A DNA stretch of 64,000 nucleotides from Thermotalea metallivorans (GTDB lineage Bacteria; Bacillota; Clostridia; Peptostreptococcales; Thermotaleaceae), in contig NZ_LOEE01000046.1 in assembly GCF_001562415.1 (NCBI RefSeq), forward strand, positions 1-64,000. Direction: 5' to 3'. Positions 9,061 to 16,554 of this stretch are shown piece by piece (position 1 is the stretch's first letter; every line of letters begins with the position of its first letter). The notes beneath the pieces were generated by a model. That model worked only from the letters and a program-made list of their open reading frames with translations, ran no database searches and had not been told where the DNA came from. Position numbers and translations under genes: made by a program.

Positions 9061-10086
9061 CTATAAAAGCAATATACCGGCTTCCTCGCAGGCTTGCACC
9101 ATTTCCTGTGGCCATACGGAGGCCTGTACTTCTCCAATGTGGGCCTTTTGTAGAAAAAACATACAGATCCTCGACTGACCTATTCCTCCCCCGATGGTAT
9201 AGGGAAGCTTTCCTTCCAGCAACAACCGGTGAAAGGTGAATTCTTTCCGGTCTTCACATGCTGCTAGCTTTAATTGCCTCTGGAGGGCTCCTTCATCAAC
9301 ACGGATTCCCATAGAAGACAGCTCAAAAGCCATTTCCAGAACAGGATACCAGAAGATGATATCGCCATTTAATGTCCAATCATCATAATCAGGGGCTCTC
9401 CCGTCATGCTTGATTCCTGATTTTAACTCATGTCCGATCTGCATGATAAATACAGCGCCTTTTTCCCTGGCAATGGCATCCTCCCTTTCCTTTGGTGTAA
9501 GCAGGGGATACCTATCCTCCAATTCCTGGGTGGTAATAAAACTAATTTCTTCCGGCAGGAATTTTTTGAAGACAGGATATAGTTTTGTCACATAATCTTC
9601 TGTCTCCTTGAACACGTTGTAAATCTTGCCCACAATAGTTTTTAAAGTATCCACCGTTCTTTCTTCCTTATGGAGCACTCGCTCCCAATCCCATTGGTCC
9701 ACATAGATGGAATGGAGGTTATCCAGTTCCTCATCCCTGCGGATGGCATTCATATCGGTATATAATCCTTCCCCTGTTTGGAAGCCATACCGATACAGCG
9801 CCATGCGTTTCCACTTTGCAAGGGAATGAACAATTTCCACCTCTTTTCCCCCTATGCCTTTCACATCAAAGACCACAGGACGTTCTACACCGTTTAAATT
9901 GTCATTGGTCCCTGATTCCGGCTGAACAAATAAAGGAGCAGATACTCTGGTAAGATTTAATTTTTTTGACAAAGCCGTTTCAAAGAAGTCCTTTAATTGT
10001 TTGATCGCAATCTCTGTTTCTCTTATTCCTAAGATAGGTTTATAGGCTTTCGGTATAATCAATGCTTTCTCCAAGCTTTTCATCAT
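9061..10086 (-). CDS. asnA: Aspartate-ammonia ligase (asparagine synthetase A)
   Basis: A 341-residue cytoplasmic enzyme that makes asparagine from aspartate and ammonia with ATP going to AMP and pyrophosphate. It is a class-II aminoacyl-tRNA-synthetase-like fold. Family landmarks are the N-terminal [37 protein letters not shown], and the C-terminal motif 3 region [14 protein letters not shown]. Length fits the family (about 330-340). Two in-frame ATGs (10086, 10083) follow GGAGG; either could be used. It is a single-gene unit under a T-box riboswitch whose specifier is an Asn codon, so it should be induced when charged tRNA-Asn falls. Confidence 0.97.
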   Translation of the reverse strand: MMKSLEKALIIPKAYKPILGIRETEIAIKQLKDFFETALSKKLNLTRVSAPLFVQPESGTNDNLNGVERPVVFDVKGIGGKEVEIVHSLAKWKRMALYRYGFQTGEGLYTDMNAIRRDEELDNLHSIYVDQWDWERVLHKEERTVDTLKTIVGKIYNVFKETEDYVTKLYPVFKKFLPEEISFITTQELEDRYPLLTPKEREDAIAREKGAVFIMQIGHELKSGIKHDGRAPDYDDWTLNGDIIFWYPVLEMAFELSSMGIRVDEGALQRQLKLAACEDRKEFTFHRLLLEGKLPYTIGGGIGQSRICMFFLQKAHIGEVQASVWPQEMVQACEEAGILLL

Positions 10087-10172
10087 TCATTCCTCCTAGA
10101 ATAATTTTCTCAGTTTTGCAAAATTCTCCATGGCCATGGAATTTGTTGCAACTGAATAGATAGGCAAAATAT

Positions 10173-10475
10173 ATAAAAAAAAGAGCCCTTCATCCCTACA
10201 AAGGGACGAAAGGCTTTGCTTCCGCGGTACCACCCTCATTAGCACAAAGGCTCACTTGTATCAGTACGGAAGTACGTGACATACTGCGATACTGTCCAAA
10301 GGATAACGGTTTGGCTCCGTCTAAGCCTACTTTCCTACCAGATTTCGGTTAGCAACTCCGAGATGTTCTTCAATATAGGCTTCGTATTGGTCTCCCACTA
10401 TCACCAACTCGCTGAAACTACATCCTACATCTACTCTTCTCTTCCTCGTCTTTATCTTGAATATTTATGCTATTT
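10173..10475 (-). promoter_or_regulatory. T-box riboswitch, tRNA-Asn responsive, upstream of asnA
   Basis: The conserved T-box core GGGTGGTACCGCGG lies at 10235-10222 on the minus strand. A terminator follows: stem at 10215-10184 (AGCCTTTCGTCCC with its partner) and a U-tract at 10183-10173. Upstream is a stem I domain with the distal-loop-like CTCGGAGTTGC. In the specifier position TGAAG-AAC-A the AAC at 10367-10365 codes for asparagine, matching asnA 90 bp downstream. The leader is about 300 nt. Uncharged tRNA-Asn should stabilise the antiterminator through its CCA end. Confidence 0.93.
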
Positions 10476-10481
10476 TAAACG

Positions 10482-10510
10482 ATTATAAAACATACTTTTC
10501 TTACTGTCAA
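10482..10510 (-). promoter_or_regulatory. Sigma-A promoter of asnA T-box leader
   Basis: TTGACA (10510-10505), a 17-bp spacer and TATAAT (10487-10482) form a perfect consensus sigma-A promoter. The start would be near 10475, giving the T-box transcript. Confidence 0.88.
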
Positions 10511-10535
10511 TAGCCGCCTGCATATTTATTATTTT

Positions 10536-10688
10536 TTATATATAATCTACATTTCCTGTATAAATATAATGCATCTTTTTTTCGCCGAACTTCACCTTAT
10601 TTCCCCTATAGGAAAAAAATCTGCCCACATAAAGCAAGATTGATACACACAAAATACAAATAATTGTCCATAACAGCCATTTCTTCAT
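10536..10688 (-). CDS. Hypothetical 50-residue single-helix membrane protein
   Basis: From ATG 10688 the frame encodes 50 residues starting MKKWLLWTIICILCVSILLY, one clear membrane helix, then a short basic tail. GGGAGGGG lies 7 bases upstream. The frame is open further back to 10880, but I see no supporting features there. It lies between the asnA promoter and the DnaA-box cluster. I do not recognise it; it could be a real small membrane protein or a gene remnant. Confidence 0.35.
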   Translation of the reverse strand: MKKWLLWTIICILCVSILLYVGRFFSYRGNKVKFGEKKMHYIYTGNVDYI

Positions 10689-10906
10689 ACCCATTCCCCT
10701 CCCGACCAACCTTGGATAATTCATTATATGCCGTTGAAATATCCTTCTAGTACAATGGACTGCAGGATAAAGCAGATGGCCAACCATAAGATCCAAAATC
10801 AATACAACCATCATCTTCTCTTCATATTTTCCATACCCTTTATCCATTTTCCCATCATACATGACTTCTCTTTCCTGCATCCTTTACATAATCCTTTCTT
10901 TTTTTA

Positions 10907-11136
10907 ACTTATCCACATAATTCTACTCATGTGGATAAGTTTTGTTGATAAGTTTGTTTTCCTAAAAAACCGTTATTTGGACCATTGGCTATTCGCCCTA
11001 TGATCTTGTCCACAGATGCTCCCCATAAAATAAAAGCAACCTATGGATAAGTATGTGGATAATTTTTCTTCCTTCAATTCTTTGATTTGACCGGTTTTTC
11101 AGTATTATTAAAATATTTATTCACAATTTATCCACA
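10907..11136. promoter_or_regulatory. Cluster of eight DnaA boxes
   Basis: Four perfect TTATCCACA boxes lie at 10909-10917 (+), 10930-10938 (-), 11054-11062 (-) and 11128-11136 (+). Four one-mismatch boxes lie at 10943-10951 (-, TTATCAACA), 11006-11014 (+, TTGTCCACA), 11042-11050 (-, TTATCCATA) and 11117-11125 (+, TTATTCACA). The first two perfect boxes sit inside a 12-bp inverted repeat ACTTATCCACAT spaced by 10 bp. The flanks are AT-rich. dnaA and dnaN are not in the window, and genes on both sides keep the same strand, so a replication-control or DnaA-regulated site fits better than oriC. Confidence 0.75.
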
Positions 11137-11138
11137 GT

Positions 11139-11434
11139 TTATTTATGTCTTTCTACTTCAAATCACTGAAGGTCATCTCTTTCATGGGATGAAATGCCCG
11201 TTTTTTTTTTGCAAAACAACCCTGAGCTGTTCTTATATTTTCCAAATTCGACAGCAGCAAGCCTGATCTTCTTCCACTGGTTACAATTACACCATATTTT
11301 TTCGCATCGCACTGATCTATAGAATTTTCTTCCACTTTGCCATTCCATAGAATCGTCGGATAGGGGTTAAATATGACGCCAATATTCTTCCTATCTTCAT
11401 TCCTCCTTGGTTTTTCCCATATGTTCTCTCGCAA
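11139..11434 (-). pseudogene. Decayed AMMECR1-domain (AmmeMemoRadiSam system protein A) fragment
   Basis: The minus strand reads SIDQCDAKKYGVIVTSGRRSG and then LLLSNLENIRTAQ, the C-terminal core of AMMECR1-domain proteins. The frame then breaks at a run of ten A (11210-11201); one extra A would restore AKKKTGISSHERDDLQ. A TGA at 11165-11163 replaces an expected Arg codon, after which the same frame continues FEVERHK and stops at 11139. So there are two lesions, a 1-base deletion and a nonsense change (CGA to TGA would explain it). The N-terminal two thirds are missing: residues before about KVEENS do not resemble the family. It ends 3 bp from the last DnaA box and 5 bp after cwlD. Confidence 0.8.
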
Positions 11435-11439
11435 AATTT

Positions 11440-12150
11440 CTATCCTTCTACTTCATGAAAATACCTCAAAATCCCTATATAGATACTCCACGCCACCTTT
11501 TCCTGATATTTTGGCTCCTGCAGTAGCCGCTCCTCCATAGGATTCGATAAAAAACCGCACTCTACCAATACTAAAGGTATGCTACTTTCTTGCATGAGAT
11601 ATACATCGCTCTTTAACTTTGATTTCCTTGTATTTCCATTGTTCAAGACACGGATCAGTTCCTCTTGAATAAATTCCGCCAACATCTTGCTCTTTTCAGA
11701 ATTTTGTGGATAGAAAGTCTGAGCACCATAATACTGGGGCTGAGGAAAACTGTTGAGATGGATAGAAACAAAAATATCGGCATCGCTTTCATCCATGATT
11801 TTCTTCCTGTTTTTTAAATCCTCATTTTTTTTATCTCGAATCCTTCCTGAATCCGAATATAGCCCTATATCTGCATCTCTGGTAAGAATTACTAAAGCGC
11901 CGCTCTGTTCTAAAAGCTTTCTCAACCTCAATGCAATTTCTAAGTTCACATGGCTTTCCAGTATGCCACTTTTTCCAACGGCACCGCCATCAATGCCTCC
12001 ATGCCCGGCATCCACAACGATTACCTTATTGGTCGTAGGCAGTGTAGAAGTTTCCAATATATCATGATACCAGTGATACAAAATACCGACGCTTATCATG
12101 AGAAAGATCCATACCAAAAACCATTTTTTTCGGGCCATCACCATTCCCAT
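11440..12150 (-). CDS. cwlD: N-acetylmuramoyl-L-alanine amidase CwlD
   Basis: A 236-residue protein with an N-terminal membrane/signal helix (about residues 8-25) and an Amidase_3 domain. The zinc motif starts at VIVVDAGHGGIDGGA, followed by the ligand Glu in ILESHVNLEIALRLR and FVSIHLNSFP, and the catalytic Glu region LVECGFLSN. CwlD removes the peptide stem from muramic acid so that PdaA can make muramic-delta-lactam, the mark read by germination-specific lytic enzymes. In B. subtilis cwlD also lies just beyond rplM-rpsI, which supports this assignment over other amidases. AAGGAGGGG precedes the ATG. Confidence 0.93.
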   Translation of the reverse strand: MGMVMARKKWFLVWIFLMISVGILYHWYHDILETSTLPTTNKVIVVDAGHGGIDGGAVGKSGILESHVNLEIALRLRKLLEQSGALVILTRDADIGLYSDSGRIRDKKNEDLKNRKKIMDESDADIFVSIHLNSFPQPQYYGAQTFYPQNSEKSKMLAEFIQEELIRVLNNGNTRKSKLKSDVYLMQESSIPLVLVECGFLSNPMEERLLQEPKYQEKVAWSIYIGILRYFHEVEG

Positions 12151-12238
12151 CGAAACCGTCCCCTCCTTTTTTCCTATTTATTCATATTCAATAGAAAAAA
12201 ATATATGAGAGGAGAAAAAGCAAAAACAACAGGATTCT

Positions 12239-13390
12239 TTATCTCCCGTTGTCCAATGGTTCCTTCAAATACTTTTCCCATGCCCCATCTAATTCATCTA
12301 CAGAGATTCCCAGGACCTTTGGCACTACTTGGTGAAATCTTTTCACAGATATCCTATCTACCTCGGCACCTGTTCCTTCTTGATAATCGTATTGCCCCAA
12401 CACTTCTACAATTTTTTTCACCGCATTCAGTCCATAGGTTTCAATCATAAATTTTACAATCATTCCGGACCCATCATAATAATTTGAAATTTCCTCTTCC
12501 CTTTCCATTGCTTCCAAATTCAATTTTTCAAGTTGCTCAATATTCATCCAGTGATCCCTATAGCTATTGACATAATATGTTTTGGTACTATATATCTCCG
12601 GTTGATTTTCAAAATTGCTGAAATACATGGCCAATCCTTCCGCAAACCAATAGGGCAGATTATTATTTGACTTTTTGATAGTCAGCTTATGGATCAATTC
12701 ATGTTCAAGAATTTCCCTATATTGTTGGGCATCTTCAAATTCTGTAGTTTTAATAGATTCCGGATATTCATACCATCCTGCAAACTGCCAGCCAAAGGAC
12801 AACTTCACCGATTGGCGCAACATCTCCTTGTCTTTATACAACTTGATAACTGTAATTCCCTCCACAGCCTCCCCGTATCTTTCCTTTACGTTCTCATAGG
12901 CCTCCTCACATACAGTGCGGATTTTTTTCGCATACTTTTTGGAAGAATCAAAATATTTGATTTCAAAATGCTCTGTATAGATACTATTAAATTTTAAATC
13001 TCCATCCTTCCAGCTTCCCCTTTCCTTCATAACTACCAAGGGATACCTCATTTGATAGTTCTTGTTTTGAAAGTGGTAGTTTTGAATGATATCCACATAG
13101 GCTACCTGCTGATCAACGATTTCAATTTTTTCCACTGCTAAGGTATACCCTTGAATATCATTGTTTTTTATGTCCCGCATCCAGCTTTTCTTTTCCGCCA
13201 CATACTCAGGACTTTTCCATGACAAAGTACTTACATATTCGTCCACTTTTTTTTCATTGACCAATTTTTCCTGGTACTTAATCAAATCAATGATTTCCCT
13301 TTTGGCTTTTTCTTCTTCCTTGCTGCAGCTTCCAGGCCACAACAATGTCATGCATAGCACCACGAAAAGAGAGCATTTCCATTTTCTCAT
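12239..13390 (-). CDS. Lipoprotein zinc metallopeptidase, peptidase MA-like
   Basis: A 383-residue protein with a signal peptide ending in a lipobox (PGSC, Cys22). An N-terminal domain of about 130 residues resembles small NTF2-like/SnoaL folds in pattern only. A C-terminal gluzincin domain carries HELIH at residues 230-234 and the third ligand in WFAEGLAMYF (Glu251), the peptidase_MA pattern. It should act outside the membrane. Start chosen at ATG 13390 behind AAGGAG; the open frame begins nine codons earlier without a ribosome site. It is co-directional with cwlD (88 bp gap) and mazG-like. Substrate is unknown. Confidence 0.8.
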   Translation of the reverse strand: MRKWKCSLFVVLCMTLLWPGSCSKEEEKAKREIIDLIKYQEKLVNEKKVDEYVSTLSWKSPEYVAEKKSWMRDIKNNDIQGYTLAVEKIEIVDQQVAYVDIIQNYHFQNKNYQMRYPLVVMKERGSWKDGDLKFNSIYTEHFEIKYFDSSKKYAKKIRTVCEEAYENVKERYGEAVEGITVIKLYKDKEMLRQSVKLSFGWQFAGWYEYPESIKTTEFEDAQQYREILEHELIHKLTIKKSNNNLPYWFAEGLAMYFSNFENQPEIYSTKTYYVNSYRDHWMNIEQLEKLNLEAMEREEEISNYYDGSGMIVKFMIETYGLNAVKKIVEVLGQYDYQEGTGAEVDRISVKRFHQVVPKVLGISVDELDGAWEKYLKEPLDNGR

Positions 13391-13462
13391 AATCTTCTCC
13401 TTACCACGATATGTCAATTGCCCACCCCTTAGATTATCGCCTGCCTTTTTCCGCTACACATT

Positions 13463-13792
13463 TTATTCTTGAACCTTAATATATCCTTTTGCAATCAGTT
13501 TTTGCACATGTTCATCCACTTTTTCCTTAATATTGATTCCGTATTTTTCTTCCAAAACAAACATCATAGAAACAGCCACTTGGGCTACGTCCAACAATTC
13601 CTTGCTGATTCTCTCCACCACTTCTCGATCTTCCAAGTTTACTTTTTCCCCGTTTAATCCTCTGAATTTGCCAATAGCTTGGGCCAATTCTCCTGCTTCT
13701 TCCATGAGCTTTAAACAGGTTGATTCCAGCCCCGGTTGCAGATTATTCAACTTTGGTAAGCTAATTTGCTTGAATTCTGTATATCGATCCAT
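13463..13792 (-). CDS. MazG-like nucleotide pyrophosphohydrolase
   Basis: A 109-residue all-alpha protein with the MazG metal-binding signature: LMEEAGELAQAIGKF (E-E-x-x-E) in the first half and ISKELLDVAQVAV (E-x-x-D) in the second. Such proteins hydrolyse non-canonical or stress NTPs, but the substrate cannot be read from sequence. A GGAG site lies before ATG 13792. It is divergent from the Spo0E-like gene on the plus strand. Confidence 0.85.
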   Translation of the reverse strand: MDRYTEFKQISLPKLNNLQPGLESTCLKLMEEAGELAQAIGKFRGLNGEKVNLEDREVVERISKELLDVAQVAVSMMFVLEEKYGINIKEKVDEHVQKLIAKGYIKVQE

Positions 13793-13921
13793 TGCATATT
13801 CTCCTTTTTATTTGATTTTTATGTGATAAACTTTTTTTCTTATCTTATTATATTTAAATGTGTTATAAAAAAAATCCTTTTTATTTTTGATAAAGTTTTT
13901 TCTTCTTTTCATTTTTTTCCC

Positions 13922-13950
13922 TTGTTTTTTTTTCTTCCCTGTCCTATAAT
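13922..13950 (+). promoter_or_regulatory. Possible sigma-A promoter before Spo0E-like gene
   Basis: TTGTTT (13922-13927), 17 bp, then TATAAT (13945-13950) on the plus strand. The -10 is perfect and the -35 moderate, in a T-rich stretch that makes chance matches likely. Confidence 0.4.
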
Positions 13951-14011
13951 AGTATTATGGATATTGATATTTTTTACATTTTTGTCATAATATTACTTAA
14001 CTTGACAGCAT

Positions 14012-14036
14012 CTCTTGGCAGTCCAAGAGCCTTTTT
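14012..14036 (+). terminator. Terminator-like hairpin in the Spo0E-like gene leader
   Basis: Stem CTCTTGG / CCAAGAG with loop CAGT, then CCTTTTTG and a further T-rich tract, lies 37-61 bases before the ATG. It could attenuate transcription of the downstream gene. Confidence 0.4.
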
Positions 14037-14072
14037 GAGTTTTTTGTCATTTTTTGAAAGGGGGAAAATAAA

Positions 14073-14228
14073 ATGTCGAACAATGAACTAAAGAAAAAAA
14101 TTGAAGCATTGCATACACAACTTGAAATGCTTATCAAAGGAAATAATTATAATCTATTGGCCTGTTCTATTCTCGAATGCAGCCAAGAACTTGATGAACT
14201 TATCGCAGCCTATATGCGTGTCAATTAA
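14073..14228 (+). CDS. Spo0E-like aspartyl-phosphate phosphatase
   Basis: A 51-residue protein that begins MSNNELKKKIEALHTQLEML and ends CSQELDELIAAYMRVN. The C-terminal SQELDELI is the Spo0E-family signature (S-x-E-L-D-x-L-I), and the two-helix length is right. Spo0E family members remove phosphate from Spo0A~P and delay sporulation. GGGGGAAA precedes the ATG. It is followed 86 bp later by the DUF2383 gene on the same strand. Some short Spo0E-like proteins in Clostridia have untested specificity, so the target is inferred. Confidence 0.8.
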   Translation: MSNNELKKKIEALHTQLEMLIKGNNYNLLACSILECSQELDELIAAYMRVN

Positions 14229-14314
14229 AATAGATCTTCTCCGGATCAGCCTCATGTATATCTATTTACCTTTGCAGCAAACTAATAGTAGATGAAGAAA
14301 AAGGAGGCTGTATC

Positions 14315-14752
14315 ATGGATAACGGGAATATAAAAACCTTAAACACAATCTTGAAAGGTGAACACATGGCCATTCATGCCTTTGATGACATATTGGGCAT
14401 ACTGGAGGATTCCTCCCTAAAAAACGAATTCTATCAAATGCAGCGGATCCATAAAGAAAATGCCATGAGACTATCTGACCGTATTATTCAACTTGGTGGT
14501 CATCCCCAAGAAAGTCAGGGTTTTGCCGGCCTTATGGCGGAAACAATGCTAAAAATAAAAACATCCCTCCGGCATCACCCTCAGTATATCATCAACACAC
14601 TGGCAGAGGCTGAAGATAAAGGGATTCAAGCTGCCCAAGAAGCAGCAAAAGGAAATCTGGACCAAGAAAGTGCCGTCATCGTAGAGGATATATTGAGACG
14701 TGATCGCACCAATACAGCAAGATTGAGGGAGCTTTCCGTCAGATATCAATAA
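14315..14752 (+). CDS. DUF2383 ferritin-like four-helix protein
   Basis: A 145-residue helical protein with the pattern of DUF2383/PA2169-type ferritin-like proteins: LNTILKGEHMAIHAFDDILG at the start, QMQRIHKENAMRLSDRIIQLGG in the middle, and EDILRRDRTNTARLREL at the end. Regularly spaced Glu and His residues (GEHMAIH, IHKEN) could bind metal, but the full di-iron set is not evident. AAGGAGG lies before ATG 14315. No enzymatic role is known to me. Confidence 0.75.
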   Translation: MDNGNIKTLNTILKGEHMAIHAFDDILGILEDSSLKNEFYQMQRIHKENAMRLSDRIIQLGGHPQESQGFAGLMAETMLKIKTSLRHHPQYIINTLAEAEDKGIQAAQEAAKGNLDQESAVIVEDILRRDRTNTARLRELSVRYQ

Positions 14753-14758
14753 GCATCA

Positions 14759-14788
14759 AAAAAACACCGATAGCCATCGGTGTTTTTT
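14759..14788. terminator. Bidirectional terminator between DUF2383 gene and rpsI
   Basis: Stem AAAAAACACCGAT / ATCGGTGTTTTTT with loop AGCC. The flanking A and T runs allow termination of the plus-strand gene and of the long minus-strand ribosomal cluster that ends at rpsI. Confidence 0.9.
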
Positions 14789-14803
14789 GATATATAGAGA
14801 ATA

Positions 14804-15196
14804 TTATCTCTTTGAGAATTGTGGCGCACGTCTTGCAGCCTTTAAACCGTATTTCTTTCTTTCCTTCATTCTTGGGTCCCTTGTTAAAAAGCCGGCCTTC
14901 TTCAAAATCGGTCTAAGCTCTTCATCTGCTTTTAATAATGCTCTGGCAATCCCGTGTCTTAAAGCACCTGCCTGTCCTGTAAATCCGCCGCCCTCAACCT
15001 TGGCAATTACATCGAATTTGCCTTCTGTTTCAGTAAGCACCAGGGGCATTCTGATTTCTCTTTTCAGAGTTTCATAGTCACAGTAATTATCTATATCTCG
15101 TCCATTGATGGTAATTCTTCCTTCTCCCGGAACCAACCTTACCCTTGCCACGGAAGTTTTTCTTCTGCCTGTTCCATAGTATTGTACTCTAGCCAT
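14804..15196 (-). CDS. rpsI: Small subunit ribosomal protein uS9
   Basis: A 130-residue protein beginning [16 protein letters not shown] and ending [14 protein letters not shown]; the final Arg reaches the P-site tRNA in known ribosomes. Full family length. It follows rplM by 25 bp, the universal rplM-rpsI pair, and is the last gene before the terminator. Confidence 0.98.
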   Translation of the reverse strand: MARVQYYGTGRRKTSVARVRLVPGEGRITINGRDIDNYCDYETLKREIRMPLVLTETEGKFDVIAKVEGGGFTGQAGALRHGIARALLKADEELRPILKKAGFLTRDPRMKERKKYGLKAARRAPQFSKR

Positions 15197-15221
15197 CGAA
15201 TTTCCTCCTCCCTATACAGTT

Positions 15222-15650
15222 CTATATGTCAAGAACTTCAGGCTTCTGAGCTTGATGATTGTGCTCAGCACCAGCGTATACTTTTAATTTTTTGAACATT
15301 TTTCTTCCCAAACTGTTCTTTGGCAGCATACCCTTTACAGCCAATTCCACAGCTTTTGTCGGCTTCTTTGCCATTAACTCTCTGGCTGTCATTTCTTTCA
15401 ATCCGCCAGGATGTCCGGAGTGATGTCTATACAGTTTTTGATCTAACTTTTTCCCTGTAAACTCAACCTTATCTGCATTAATTACAATGACATAATCACC
15501 TGTATCCACATGGGGCGTATAAATCGGTTTCTTTTTCCCTCTTAAGATTGATGCAACTTCAGTAGCCAAACGACCTAGCGTTTTTCCTTCTGCATCAACC
15601 ACATACCATTTTCTTTCAATTTCACGTGGCTTCGCAACGAAAGATTTCAT
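15222..15650 (-). CDS. rplM: Large subunit ribosomal protein uL13
   Basis: A 142-residue protein with the family core [20 protein letters not shown] and [15 protein letters not shown]13 is an early 50S assembly protein. It has its own promoter in the 145-bp gap after truA, with a leader of about 100 nt, so rplM-rpsI can be expressed apart from the upstream ecf-truA genes. Confidence 0.98.
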   Translation of the reverse strand: MKSFVAKPREIERKWYVVDAEGKTLGRLATEVASILRGKKKPIYTPHVDTGDYVIVINADKVEFTGKKLDQKLYRHHSGHPGGLKEMTARELMAKKPTKAVELAVKGMLPKNSLGRKMFKKLKVYAGAEHNHQAQKPEVLDI

Positions 15651-15758
15651 ATATTTTTACCTCCCTATCACTGCATTTCAGAATCATCATTTCACGCATC
15701 TCTATATCTCAAAAAAACCCGGGGCTAGTGGATTTTTTCATATGCAAACTCTTTTACT

Positions 15759-15787
15759 ATTCTAATACATGTTGCCGTGTGTGTCAA
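15759..15787 (-). promoter_or_regulatory. Sigma-A promoter of rplM-rpsI
   Basis: TTGACA (15787-15782), 17 bp, TAGAAT (15764-15759). It starts 8 bp after the truA stop. The leader (start near 15752) contains an A/U-rich hairpin AAAAAATCC...GGGTTTTTT at about 15711-15738 that might attenuate, though the pairing is weak. Confidence 0.8.
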
Positions 15788-15795
15788 GGAATATT

Positions 15796-16539
15796 TCAGT
15801 TTTTTTCATAAAACACTTCCGCTAAATACAAGCCTTGGGGGGGTGCTGTATGGCCTGCCCGTGTTCTATCTTTTGAAAGAATAATCTGTGGAATATCTTT
15901 CGATAATATTTTGCCTTTTCCTACATCTACCAGTGTTCCTGCGATAATGCGTACCATATTGTATAAAAAACCGTTCCCTGCTACTTCTATTGTCATTATC
16001 TCCCCTTCCCGGTATACATGAAGGGAATCTATTCTCCTTACTGTATCCTTCACATTGCTGCCTGATGCCATAAAGGCATAAAAATCATGCTCTCCCCAAA
16101 AAAACTTGCTGGCCTCTTTGATTGCTTCCATATGCAGCACATTAGGCACAAAATATGCATAATTCCTATAAAGAGGACTCCTAAGGCTGCTGTTGTAGAT
16201 TTTATAAATATATTTTTTGCCCGTTGCAGAATATCGGGCATGAAATTTCATGTCTACCTCTACCGCTTCCTTGATGGCAACATCATCAGGAAGAAGGGCA
16301 TTTGCGGCCAAGGGAATCTTTTCCACGGGGATGCTGAAAGTCTCCACAAAATTGGCTACTTGTCCCATGGCATGGACCCCAGCATCTGTTCTCCCAGAGC
16401 CATGAACAACTATCTTTTTCTTGATTATCTTGCTCAAGGCCTTTTCAATTTCTTCCTGTACCGTTCTCTCTTTTTCTTGCCTTTGCCATCCATGAAATCC
16501 TGTTCCGTCATATTCAATTGTCAGTTTTACGTTTTTCAT
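15796..16539 (-). CDS. truA: tRNA pseudouridine(38-40) synthase TruA
   Basis: A 247-residue enzyme that isomerises uridines 38-40 in the anticodon arm. Landmarks are the start KLTIEYDGTGFHGWQRQ, the catalytic motif GSGRTDAGVHAMGQ (Asp at about residue 52), and NGFLYNMVRIIAGTLVDVGKG. It lies 15 bp after ecfT, the common Firmicutes order ecfA1-ecfA2-ecfT-truA-rplM-rpsI. Confidence 0.97.
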   Translation of the reverse strand: MKNVKLTIEYDGTGFHGWQRQEKERTVQEEIEKALSKIIKKKIVVHGSGRTDAGVHAMGQVANFVETFSIPVEKIPLAANALLPDDVAIKEAVEVDMKFHARYSATGKKYIYKIYNSSLRSPLYRNYAYFVPNVLHMEAIKEASKFFWGEHDFYAFMASGSNVKDTVRRIDSLHVYREGEIMTIEVAGNGFLYNMVRIIAGTLVDVGKGKILSKDIPQIILSKDRTRAGHTAPPQGLYLAEVFYEKN

Positions 16540-16554
16540 GGAATCACCTATCCT

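Noticed and set aside
10907-11136. Chromosomal origin oriC
   Set aside because: DnaA boxes fit, but dnaA/dnaN are absent, and gene orientation does not change across the site. Genome-wide skew would settle it.
15711-15752. L13 leader upstream of rplM
   Set aside because: The leader is short, the only hairpin is A/U-rich with a wobble pair, and I could not match it to the known L13 leader by eye.
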